A stretch of DNA of 11,889 bases from Dehalococcoidales bacterium (GTDB taxonomy: Bacteria; Chloroflexota; Dehalococcoidia; Dehalococcoidales; UBA3254): positions 1-11,889 of the forward strand of contig JAQULX010000045.1 in the NCBI GenBank assembly GCA_028718465.1, in the 5' to 3' direction. The notes under the pieces were generated by a model, which worked only from the letters and a program-made list of their open reading frames with translations, ran no database searches and had not been told where the DNA came from. Position numbers and translations under genes: made by a program. Positions 6,008-11,889 of this stretch are shown piece after piece; within the stretch, counting starts at the first letter, position 1, and each line of letters begins with the position of its first letter.

Positions 6008-6478
6008 TTAAACCGTCGGGTAGCCCTCAGCCACCCACTGGACAATCCCTCCGGAAAGGTCATAGACCTCTTTGAATCCTGCGCTTTTCATTATTCTGGC
6101 AGCTTCCGCGCTGCGTCTGGCAGTGCGGCAGTATACCAGGTATTTTTTGTCTTTATCCAGGTTATCTATCTGCGCCTGAAAGTCCGGCGAAGAAACATCC
6201 AGGTTCACGGCGCCGGCAATATGCCCGCCGCCGAATTCTTCGGGTGTTCTTACATCCAGGATTATGAAATCGGGATTGTCCTGATTGGACTTTATGAGAT
6301 CATAGGCTTCACCGGCGCTGACGGTCGTGTTGATAACTTCAGTCGTCCCAGAGGGGGGGAATGAGGGCGTGGGGGAAAAAGCCGCAGGCGCTGACAGCGA
6401 AGAGGCGGATGCGCACCCGCCGACCATCAGCGCCAGCAATAAGATCAAGGCCGGAAAAACAGCAAGCTTACTTCCCAT
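6008..6478 (-). CDS. Rhodanese-domain lipoprotein
   Basis: The 156-residue protein has an N-terminal hydrophobic stretch (about 5-19) ending in VGGC, so Cys22 is a likely lipidation site and the protein would be anchored outside the membrane. A Ser/Pro/Thr-rich linker (23-48) leads to a single rhodanese domain (about 50-155) with LDVRTPEEF (74-82), GHIAGAVNLD (85-94) and the active-site loop CRTARRS with Cys117. The domain closes with the usual GGIVQW motif (143-148). Rhodaneses carry sulfur as a cysteine persulfide, and extracytoplasmic single-domain forms usually have unknown partners. It starts 12 bases after the creatininase-family gene and lacks a strong ribosome site (only GGAT upstream), so translational coupling is likely. 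Confidence 0.9.
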   Translation of the reverse strand: MGSKLAVFPALILLLALMVGGCASASSLSAPAAFSPTPSFPPSGTTEVINTTVSAGEAYDLIKSNQDNPDFIILDVRTPEEFGGGHIAGAVNLDVSSPDFQAQIDNLDKDKKYLVYCRTARRSAEAARIMKSAGFKEVYDLSGGIVQWVAEGYPTV

Positions 6479-6490
6479 TATGAAAATCCA

Positions 6491-7333
6491 TTAATCCATA
6501 TCCAGCGGCTGGTAGCTGCCGCGGACCACGCCTTCCACCAGCGAGGCCAGGACACGGGCTTTCCCTTCTACATATATTCTACCTGTTTCCCGATCGTAAT
6601 GCGCCGGATCGCCGAAATATCCCGCCGGGATATATTTCTTCGCTGCCTCTCCGCCATTCCTCATGACCTTCAAATCATCAAAGGTTATCCGGGTCGGCTC
6701 CAGCGACTCCGCCAGCGCCTCTTTGACCTGTTCCGGGAAGTATTGCACCATGACGCCTGTCTCCAGCGACCCGGCATGCACATCGAGGTATTTTGCACCT
6801 GATCCCGGCATTGGAGCGCTTCTATAGGCCAGTATGTAGGCTTCTCTACCGGTAAGCTTGAAGTTTCTTACCTCGACGTCAGTGATGATGCAATAGGCCT
6901 TGATGCCAACCGCCGTCCAGGCTTCTCTTACTGCTTCCAAAATAGTCATGACGTGCCTGTATTCGGCATGCCAGTTGACCATAAAGACGTGTTCCACTCC
7001 CCAGGCCTTTAATGAAGACAGGATGTCCAGGATAAGCGCTTTCATTGTCTCAGGGCGAACGTTGAACGATCCGGGAAATCCGCTGGTAAGCTGGTTTATC
7101 CCCCAGTAGTCAGGCGGGGAGATGAGGGTTTTAACTCCCTTCTTCTCAAGTTCAGACCTGGCCAGTTTGGCAACCACGTAACTGGAATAAGTATCTACTG
7201 CCAAGCCCATATGTGGCCCATGTTCCTCCATTACTCCCAGAGGCAACAGGACAACAGCCTTTTGTTTGATAGCTTCTTCGATCTCCTTCCAGGTCATATC
7301 CGCCATTGTATCATCGAAAACTGAATATCCCAT
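6491..7333 (-). CDS. Creatininase-family metal-dependent amidohydrolase
   Basis: The 280-residue protein has the family's metal site. EEHGPH (36-41) supplies Glu36 and His38, followed by Asp47, and NWHAEYRH (120-127) supplies His122 and Glu124. Each residue lies exactly two positions after its counterpart in Pseudomonas creatininase (Glu34, His36, Asp45, His120, Glu122), the two-metal centre. FPGSFNVRPET (86-96) and DVHAGSLET (184-192) are further family landmarks. Relatives open cyclic amides (creatinine), cleave formamides in deazaflavin/riboflavin-type pathways, or act in peptide-cofactor maturation (MftE), so the substrate cannot be named. The common GHGGN motif is replaced by WHAEY. No signal peptide is visible. 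The ATG at 7333 has TTGGAG about eight bases upstream. It is the first gene of a two-gene unit with the rhodanese lipoprotein. Confidence 0.87.
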   Translation of the reverse strand: MGYSVFDDTMADMTWKEIEEAIKQKAVVLLPLGVMEEHGPHMGLAVDTYSSYVVAKLARSELEKKGVKTLISPPDYWGINQLTSGFPGSFNVRPETMKALILDILSSLKAWGVEHVFMVNWHAEYRHVMTILEAVREAWTAVGIKAYCIITDVEVRNFKLTGREAYILAYRSAPMPGSGAKYLDVHAGSLETGVMVQYFPEQVKEALAESLEPTRITFDDLKVMRNGGEAAKKYIPAGYFGDPAHYDRETGRIYVEGKARVLASLVEGVVRGSYQPLDMD

Positions 7334-7367
7334 TTTTCACGCTCCAATATCATCTACATTCACCATA

Positions 7368-7376
7368 TGATATAAT
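7368..7376 (+). promoter_or_regulatory. Extended -10 promoter candidate for the aminotransferase-rnc transcript
   Basis: TGATATAAT is an exact extended -10 element (TGnTATAAT), which can work without a good -35 box; none is seen. Initiation would fall near 7383, leaving a leader of roughly 217 bases before the aminotransferase ATG. The same AT-rich patch probably also holds the minus-strand promoter of the creatininase-family gene. Confidence 0.4.
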
Positions 7377-7414
7377 AATTTTGATTTTATAACCAGAGCA
7401 CCACCGGGGACTTA

Positions 7415-7525
7415 ATGTTCAATTCCGGTCTGTATAAGACGCTTTTGATTGCTTCGGGCAGGCACCCATGGATTATCTGCTATCCAATCGCATCCGGCGA
7501 GGAACCTAGCATGGGCTCGCAATAG
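7415..7525 (+). CDS. Possible 36-codon upstream ORF in the aminotransferase leader
   Basis: An ATG at 7415 with GGGGA five to nine bases upstream opens a 36-residue frame ending in TAG at 7523-7525, entirely within the long leader of the aminotransferase gene. Its product begins MFNSGLYKTLLIASG and resembles nothing I know. It has one Trp and no run of regulatory codons, so classical attenuation is not indicated. A stem pairing GGCAAA (7527-7532) with TTTGCC (7543-7548) starts just after its stop. It may be chance. Confidence 0.18.
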   Translation: MFNSGLYKTLLIASGRHPWIICYPIASGEEPSMGSQ

Positions 7526-7599
7526 CGGCAAACATACCGGACTTTGCCAGCACCGATTGAACAGAGCCACCGGCAAATAATTGGAAAGGGAAATAATTA

Positions 7600-8784
7600 A
7601 TGTCTATCTCGGAAAAAGTTAAGAAAGGCCTGCTGACCAACTCCCATGCGCATAGTATGTTCGAAGAGAGCAGGCTGCTGAAGAAAAAGTATGGGGACGA
7701 CCAGGTCTTCGACCTGACTGTCAGCAGTCCCACCCTGGAACCGCCGGAAGCCTTTATTCGTGAACTGAGAAAGGTGGTATTGAACCCATTTCCGGGGATG
7801 CACCGCTACATGGAGAACGCCGGATATACCGATACTCGCCGCGCGGTGGCGGCCGAGCTGAAAAAAGAGACCGGAATCAAGTTCGATTGGAACGATGTGG
7901 TGATGACCGGTGGGGCTGCCGGGGCCTTGAACTCAGTTTTCAAGACTCTGATTAATGGCGAGGAAGAAATACTCGTCTTCGCCCCTTTCTTTTATGAATA
8001 TGCATCTTATATCGATAACTACGGCGGCATCTGCACGGTTCTCCCTACCGACCCCGACTTTGTTCCGGACCTCGCCGCCCTGGAAACCGCCATTTCTTCC
8101 AGGACCAAAGCCGTAGTAATTAATTCTCCCAACGATCCTGCCGGCGTGGTATACAGTGATGAGATATTGAAGCAAATTGCCGGGATATTAGAAAAAAAGA
8201 GCGTCGCGCTCAAGAAGCGGATATATATCGTCAGTGACGATGTCTACCATAAATTTTATTACCCGGAAAAGAAACTTCCACAAATCATCCGGTATTACCC
8301 CCATACTATTCTGGTCAGGTCCTTTTCTAAAGACCTCTTTGTGCCGGGGGAGCGGCTTGGGTATATGGCGGTTCACCCGGACTGTGAAGATATAAAAAAT
8401 ATCACCGGCGGGCTGATCTATACACTGCGGACCCTGGGTTTCGTTAACGCCTCGGCTATTATGCAAAACGCTGTGCGGCCTCTGCTGGATTACCCTGTTC
8501 CGCTGGCTAATTTCCAGAGGAAAAGAGACTTTCTCTATGAAGGTTTAAGACAAATGGGATACTCCGTGACCAGACCGGAGGGGGCGTTCTATTTATTCCC
8601 GCAAACTCCTCTCAAAGATGATCGGGTCTTTGCAGATGAACTGAAGAAACATCTGGTGCTTACTGTTCCGGGATCTGTTTTCAAAGCCCCCGGTCATTTG
8701 AGGGTTTCCTACTGTGTGGACGATACGATCCTGGAAAAATCACTGGCAGGTTTCCGCAGGGCAATAGAGAAATATGATCGATAA
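7600..8784 (+). CDS. Pyridoxal-phosphate-dependent class I/II aminotransferase
   Basis: The 394-residue protein has the full fold type I aminotransferase set. MTGGAAGAL (102-110) forms the phosphate-binding turn. NSPNDPAG (175-182) contains cofactor-contacting Asn178, SDDVY (212-216) contains Asp213 and Tyr216, and SFSKDLFVPGERLGY (241-255) holds the Schiff-base Lys244 and Arg252. Arg368 (LRVSY) is placed to bind the substrate carboxylate. It transfers amino groups between an amino acid and a 2-oxo acid in the cytoplasm; the motif set is like aspartate/aromatic-type subgroup enzymes but the substrate is not determined. The ATG at 7600 follows GGAAAGG (7583-7589). The gene overlaps rnc by 11 bases, so the two are translated together, and both stop before the terminator at 9489-9521. 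Confidence 0.93.
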   Translation: MSISEKVKKGLLTNSHAHSMFEESRLLKKKYGDDQVFDLTVSSPTLEPPEAFIRELRKVVLNPFPGMHRYMENAGYTDTRRAVAAELKKETGIKFDWNDVVMTGGAAGALNSVFKTLINGEEEILVFAPFFYEYASYIDNYGGICTVLPTDPDFVPDLAALETAISSRTKAVVINSPNDPAGVVYSDEILKQIAGILEKKSVALKKRIYIVSDDVYHKFYYPEKKLPQIIRYYPHTILVRSFSKDLFVPGERLGYMAVHPDCEDIKNITGGLIYTLRTLGFVNASAIMQNAVRPLLDYPVPLANFQRKRDFLYEGLRQMGYSVTRPEGAFYLFPQTPLKDDRVFADELKKHLVLTVPGSVFKAPGHLRVSYCVDDTILEKSLAGFRRAIEKYDR

Positions 8785-9487
8785 GTTGGAGAAAACGTTG
8801 TCGGAGATGGTGAGGCTGCAAAAAAAGATAGGAATCACTTTCAGCGATATTTCAGTCCTGGACATGGCGCTGGTACACAGCTCTTATATTAACGAGAGGC
8901 CGGGGTCAAACCGGGTCTCCAACGAAAGGCTGGAATTCCTGGGTGATGCGGTGCTGGATCTGATAATCGCCGAGAGGCTTTACCAGGCTTATCCGGATTC
9001 CGATGAAGGAGCCTTGACCAGATTACGTGCAGCGCTGGTGCGCGAAGCGACCCTCTACGAGGTAGCTCAATCAATCGGGCTGGGAGAACATCTTTACCTA
9101 GGCGTCGGGGAGGAAAGCGGGGGCGGACGGGACAAACCGGCGAACCTGGCAGGGGCACTGGAAGCTCTGATCGCCGCCATCTATCTTGATAAAGGGCTGG
9201 AAGCGGCCAGAGGTTTTATCCAGCATTTCTTCTGTGCCGAGATAGCTAAACAGGCTCGCCAGGGATCGGGGACCGATTTTAAATCCAGATTACAGGAAAT
9301 CATACAGTCCCGGCACCAGACAACGCCCGAATATAACCTTATCCGTGCTATCGGTCCGGACCATGCCAAAGAGTTCACTATTGAGGTCAGATTAGGCGAG
9401 ACCGTATTAGGCAGAGGCACCGGCAAGAGCAAGAAAGCGGCCGAAATGGAGGCGGCGCGGGAAGCTCTGGAAAAACTTCAGGAATAA
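8774..9487 (+). CDS. rnc: Ribonuclease III
   Basis: The 237-residue protein has the RNase III catalytic domain followed by a double-stranded RNA-binding domain (about 167-235, ending GRGTGKSKKAAEMEAAREAL). It cuts double-stranded RNA in rRNA maturation and mRNA decay. The signature NERLEFLGD (50-58) supplies Glu54 and Asp58, Glu78 matches Glu65 of E. coli, and Glu130 matches E. coli Glu117. The Asp normally three residues before that Glu (E. coli Asp114, in LADxxEAL) is Gly127 here (LAGALEAL), a change in a metal-coordinating position. The start ATG lies inside the end of the aminotransferase gene with only a weak GAGA ribosome site, so coupling to upstream translation is likely. The rnc neighbours common elsewhere (acpP, smc, ftsY) are absent. 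Confidence 0.96.
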   Translation: MIDKLEKTLSEMVRLQKKIGITFSDISVLDMALVHSSYINERPGSNRVSNERLEFLGDAVLDLIIAERLYQAYPDSDEGALTRLRAALVREATLYEVAQSIGLGEHLYLGVGEESGGGRDKPANLAGALEALIAAIYLDKGLEAARGFIQHFFCAEIAKQARQGSGTDFKSRLQEIIQSRHQTTPEYNLIRAIGPDHAKEFTIEVRLGETVLGRGTGKSKKAAEMEAAREALEKLQE

Positions 9488-9488
9488 T

Positions 9489-9521
9489 AAAAAAGCCTCG
9501 ACAAAAAGCCGAGGCTTTTTT
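9489..9521. terminator. Bidirectional intrinsic terminator between rnc and rpsI
   Basis: AAAAAAGCCTCG (9489-9500) and CGAGGCTTTTTT (9510-9521) form a perfect 12-bp stem around a 9-base loop, with T-runs at the 3' side on both strands. It begins one base after the rnc stop and lies 10 bases beyond the rpsI stop, so it serves both converging units. Confidence 0.93.
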
Positions 9522-9531
9522 AATCATAATA

Positions 9532-9927
9532 TTAACGTTTGGTATATTGAGGCGCTTTCCTCGCACGCTTCAAACCGGGCTTCTTCCTTTCTTTCCCTCT
9601 GGAATCGCGCGTTAGATATCCGTTTTTGCGGAGGACAGCTTTCAATTTTTCATCGACATCCACCAGCGCTCGCGCTATCCCTTGAGACAGGGCGCCGCTC
9701 TGGGCGGAAATTCCGCCGCCTTCAACTTTAGCCACGATATTATATTTGCTCACGCTCTCCGTGGCGGCAAGTGGTTGAAGGATGCGGCGTCGCAGCTCGG
9801 GCCGCGTCACCAGATCTTCATACGGGATGCCGTTGATTATAATAGTGCCGTTGCCGGGCATTATCTTGACCCTGGCGATAGCGGTCTTCCTTCGACCTGT
9901 ACCATAAAAGTATGCTTGTTTTTCCAC
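9532..9927 (-). CDS. rpsI: Small ribosomal subunit protein uS9
   Basis: The 131-residue protein is a full-length S9. It opens with FYGTGRRKTAIARVKIMPG (7-25), has the central VEGGGISAQSGALSQGIARAL block (68-88), and ends in the universal basic tail KRARKAPQYTKR whose C-terminus reaches the P-site tRNA in the 30S subunit. The start is GTG (9927-9925), preceded by AAAGAGG about ten bases upstream; no in-frame ATG fits. It is the last gene of the rpoA-rplQ-truA-rplM-rpsI cluster, 46 bases after rplM, and ends at the shared terminator. Confidence 0.98.
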   Translation of the reverse strand: MEKQAYFYGTGRRKTAIARVKIMPGNGTIIINGIPYEDLVTRPELRRRILQPLAATESVSKYNIVAKVEGGGISAQSGALSQGIARALVDVDEKLKAVLRKNGYLTRDSRGKERKKPGLKRARKAPQYTKR

Positions 9928-9973
9928 TGGATTTATACCTCTTTAATTTCTAATAAAGCCATTTCTGCTGAGT

Positions 9974-10477
9974 TTACCGTCTGGAATCTCTCTTACCGAC
10001 GCTCTTAACCTCGATAGGGATAAACCTGATTTCGGCCTTCTTGCGCCCGGTCTTAACAGGAGCCGCCTTTTCTACCGTGGACTTACCCGGAGCCGGGCCG
10101 GCATACACCTTCAGCCGTCTCATCATTCTATCATGCAGGTGATTATGGGGCAGCATGCCGCCAACCGCGTAAGAGATCACCCTATCCGGATGCTCCTGCA
10201 TCAATTTTTCATAGGATACGCTCTTAAAGCCTCCGGGATAGTTGGAGTGCCAGTAATAGAGTTTTTGCTGCGGCTTTTTCCCGGTGACCTGCACCTTTTC
10301 GGCATTGATTACAGTGACGCAATCTCCGACATCCGCATTGCGGGAAAAAATGGCTTTATGTTTTCCCATGAGCAGCGCGGCGATTTCAGCGGCAGCGCGT
10401 CCGAGGATTTTGTCCGCGACGTCCACCACGTGCGTTTCTCTTTTTACATCTCCCTGTTTTACACTATAGGTTTTCAT
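9974..10477 (-). CDS. rplM: Large ribosomal subunit protein uL13
   Basis: At 167 residues this L13 is longer than the usual 142-150. The conserved core is clear: HVVDVADKILGRAAAEIA (16-33), GDCVTVINAEKVQVTGKK (51-68), YYWHSNYPGG (74-83), and AVGGMLPHN followed by RRLKVYAGPAP (104-130). The core is followed by a basic extension of about 35 residues (APGKS to the C-terminus) in place of the common HPHxAQ ending. L13 is an early-assembly protein of the 50S subunit. The ATG overlaps the truA stop as ATGA and has GGGAG seven bases upstream, inside truA. It pairs with rpsI downstream as in most bacteria. Confidence 0.97.
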   Translation of the reverse strand: MKTYSVKQGDVKRETHVVDVADKILGRAAAEIAALLMGKHKAIFSRNADVGDCVTVINAEKVQVTGKKPQQKLYYWHSNYPGGFKSVSYEKLMQEHPDRVISYAVGGMLPHNHLHDRMMRRLKVYAGPAPGKSTVEKAAPVKTGRKKAEIRFIPIEVKSVGKRDSRR

Positions 10478-11250
10478 TGGTATTCTCCCAGAGGTCGGGG
10501 ATAGTTCACCCGCTTCAGATATAATCCATGCGCAGGAACCGTAGGCCCTGCCAACCCTGGTTTTCTTGCCTCCATTATTGTTTTAAAGTCATTCACACTT
10601 ATCTTACCCAGCCCCACCCTGATCAGGACGCCAACTATATTGCGTACCTGATGGGGAAGAAAAGAGCTGGCCTTTATCTCAAATATCACCAGGCTTCTTT
10701 CTCTTCTCACCCGCGCGGTATAGGTCCTTCTTAACGTACTTTTTATCACTGACTGGCTGAAATCAGTGACGAATGAAATCAAATCGTGTTCCCCTACCAG
10801 ATGCCGGCTGGTCCGGTCCATAGCTTCTATATCCAGGTCTCCATTGACCTGGTAGGTATATCCTCTTTTCAGAGGCGAGCGGACTGCGCTGTTATAAATC
10901 AGGTAAGTATATTCACGACTGACAGCTTCGCGCTGTACGCTAAAGTTATAATTCACTTTGTAAGCTGCTTTTACCGCGATATCCTGCGGCAAGTAATAAT
11001 TTAATCCCCTGATATACTTTTCAGGTTCAATCCGTGAACCTGTCCGGAAACTGATCACCTGCCCCCTGGCATGCACCCCACTGTCTGTGCGACTGGCGGC
11101 GATTACCCGGAGGCGTTCTCCGGTCAGCTTGAGCAAGGCTTTTTCAACCTCATCCTGCACGGTGGGCGCATTTGCCTGAAACTGAAAACCGCAGTAGTTG
11201 CTGCCATCATATTCCAGTACCAGGACAATTTTGGTGAGATTGTTTCCCAA
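10474..11250 (-). CDS. truA: tRNA pseudouridine(38-40) synthase
   Basis: The 258-residue protein is a full-length TruA, which isomerises uridines 38-40 in the anticodon arm of many tRNAs. The catalytic aspartate is Asp56 in SRTDSGVHARGQV (53-65). The opening VLEYDGSNYCGFQFQ (11-25) and the late SFLPHQVRNIVG block are also family features. GFQFQ replaces the more common GWQxQ. An in-frame TAA directly precedes the TTG at 11250-11248, and no ATG or GTG occurs before the conserved core, so TTG is the start. A GGTGGAG site sits unusually close to it. It lies 45 bases after rplQ and overlaps rplM by four bases. Confidence 0.97.
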   Translation of the reverse strand: MGNNLTKIVLVLEYDGSNYCGFQFQANAPTVQDEVEKALLKLTGERLRVIAASRTDSGVHARGQVISFRTGSRIEPEKYIRGLNYYLPQDIAVKAAYKVNYNFSVQREAVSREYTYLIYNSAVRSPLKRGYTYQVNGDLDIEAMDRTSRHLVGEHDLISFVTDFSQSVIKSTLRRTYTARVRRERSLVIFEIKASSFLPHQVRNIVGVLIRVGLGKISVNDFKTIMEARKPGLAGPTVPAHGLYLKRVNYPRPLGEYQ

Positions 11251-11295
11251 TTACTCCACCGGTCTCCGGACCAGCCGGGACTATTTTAAACTCTC

Positions 11296-11649
11296 CTATT
11301 TCACTAATTCAATCTGGACCATTGATGCACCATCGCCCATTCTAATACCCAGCTTAACAATGCGGGTATATCCGCCGTTACGGCTGGCATACCTAGGACC
11401 TAATTCTGCAAAAAGCTTTTCCGCTACCCTCTTGTCTAGGACGAAGGTCAATGCCTGCCGGCGGGCATGAAGACTGCCGGACTTGGCCAGAGTAATCATC
11501 TTTTCAGTCATACCGCGCACCGCCTTGGCCTTGGGTTCGGTGGTCTTAATCTTTTCATGGTCCAATATTTCAGTGACCAGGTTCCGGAACATCAACTGCC
11601 GGTGACCGGTCGATCTGTCGAATCTTCTACTTACCATGCCATGTCTCAT
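11296..11649 (-). CDS. rplQ: Large ribosomal subunit protein bL17
   Basis: The 117-residue protein matches L17 end to end: MRHGMVSRRFDRSTGHRQ at the start, the MFRNLVTEILDHEKIKTT block (20-37), and the closing GGYTRIVKLGIRMGDGASM segment. It sits near the peptide exit tunnel of the 50S subunit. The ATG at 11649 has TGAGGAA upstream. It follows rpoA by 47 bases, the standard order in bacteria. Confidence 0.98.
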   Translation of the reverse strand: MRHGMVSRRFDRSTGHRQLMFRNLVTEILDHEKIKTTEPKAKAVRGMTEKMITLAKSGSLHARRQALTFVLDKRVAEKLFAELGPRYASRNGGYTRIVKLGIRMGDGASMVQIELVK

Positions 11650-11696
11650 TTTACTATTCCTCAGTCAATTCGCTTATATTATCGGTAAGCCGGATG

Positions 11697-11889
11697 TTAT
11701 TCCTCTTCCTCGTTCTCGCTATCCTCGTTGTCCTCTCCGAAAGCGGTTTCATCTTTATCTTTCCCGCTGATATTCAGAGATAAACCCAGGGACTTGAGGC
11801 GTTCCTCTACTTCCTGGCGGGACTTCTGGCCGAAATTTCTCAGCGTGAGTAACTCTTTTTCCCCTCTGGAAACCAAGTCTCCAACGGTC
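11697..11889 (-). CDS. rpoA: RNA polymerase alpha subunit, C-terminal part (N-terminus beyond window)
   Basis: The last 63 codons of a frame entering from the right edge encode [38 protein letters not shown] and a tail. The first two stretches are the end of the alpha C-terminal domain, which touches UP elements and activators at promoters. After LSL the protein continues for about 25 residues that are very acidic, ending in a run of Asp, Glu and Asn and finally EEEE before TAA (11699-11697). The position directly upstream of rplQ agrees with this identity. The frame was read by hand from the reverse complement and has no internal stop. Confidence 0.94.
   Translation of the reverse strand, partial: TVGDLVSRGEKELLTLRNFGQKSRQEVEERLKSLGLSLNISGKDKDETAFGEDNEDSENEEEE

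Noticed and set aside
10133..10504. Plus-strand frames over rplM, truA, rplQ and rpsI.
   Set aside because: They are opposite-strand shadows of highly conserved ribosomal and tRNA-modification genes and lack ribosome sites and family matches.

Overview
The window looks like a chromosomal segment from a Chloroflexota bacterium, most plausibly of the Dehalococcoidia type. The base composition is near balanced. It carries a GuaB3-type IMP dehydrogenase relative, a family found mainly in Cyanobacteria, Actinobacteria and Chloroflexota, an anaerobic-style iron-sulfur/NrfD membrane pair, and the ribosomal order rpoA-rplQ-truA-rplM-rpsI. The phylum is an inference from gene content, not a measured placement. 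There are thirteen complete protein genes plus two cut by the window edges. No insertion sequence, CRISPR array, tRNA or rRNA gene was seen.

Left part (1-1676): a minus-strand pair encodes a 16-cysteine ferredoxin-like electron-transfer subunit and the first 161 residues of an NrfD/PsrC-type membrane subunit that runs off the left edge. Together they look like the electron-transfer and quinone-interacting parts of a molybdopterin-type respiratory complex. The catalytic subunit is not in the window. The following 408-base gap holds a candidate structured RNA (about 1413-1588) and promoters for both flanking units.

Middle (1677-7333): guaB3 (+) converges through a perfect 17-bp bidirectional terminator on an acyl-CoA dehydrogenase (-) whose catalytic glutamate position is glutamine. 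Further minus-strand genes follow: a probable glutaminyl-peptide cyclotransferase lipoprotein with its own, perhaps leaderless, transcript; a hemerythrin-domain protein with its own promoter and terminator; and a two-gene unit of a creatininase-family metal amidohydrolase followed by a rhodanese lipoprotein. These are small, mostly independent metabolic units, not an obvious single system.

Right part (7600-11889): a class I/II aminotransferase and rnc overlap by 11 nt on the plus strand. They end at a terminator shared with the convergent ribosomal cluster. That cluster, read on the minus strand, is rpoA (C-terminal part only, with an acidic tail), rplQ, truA, rplM and rpsI. It is tightly packed: truA and rplM overlap by ATGA, truA starts with TTG and rpsI with GTG.

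No clearly new multi-gene system was found. The items most worth checking are the candidate RNA at 1413-1588, the acyl-CoA dehydrogenase without its usual base, the RNase III with a catalytic Asp replaced by Gly, the leader before the aminotransferase, and the incomplete respiratory complex at the left edge.
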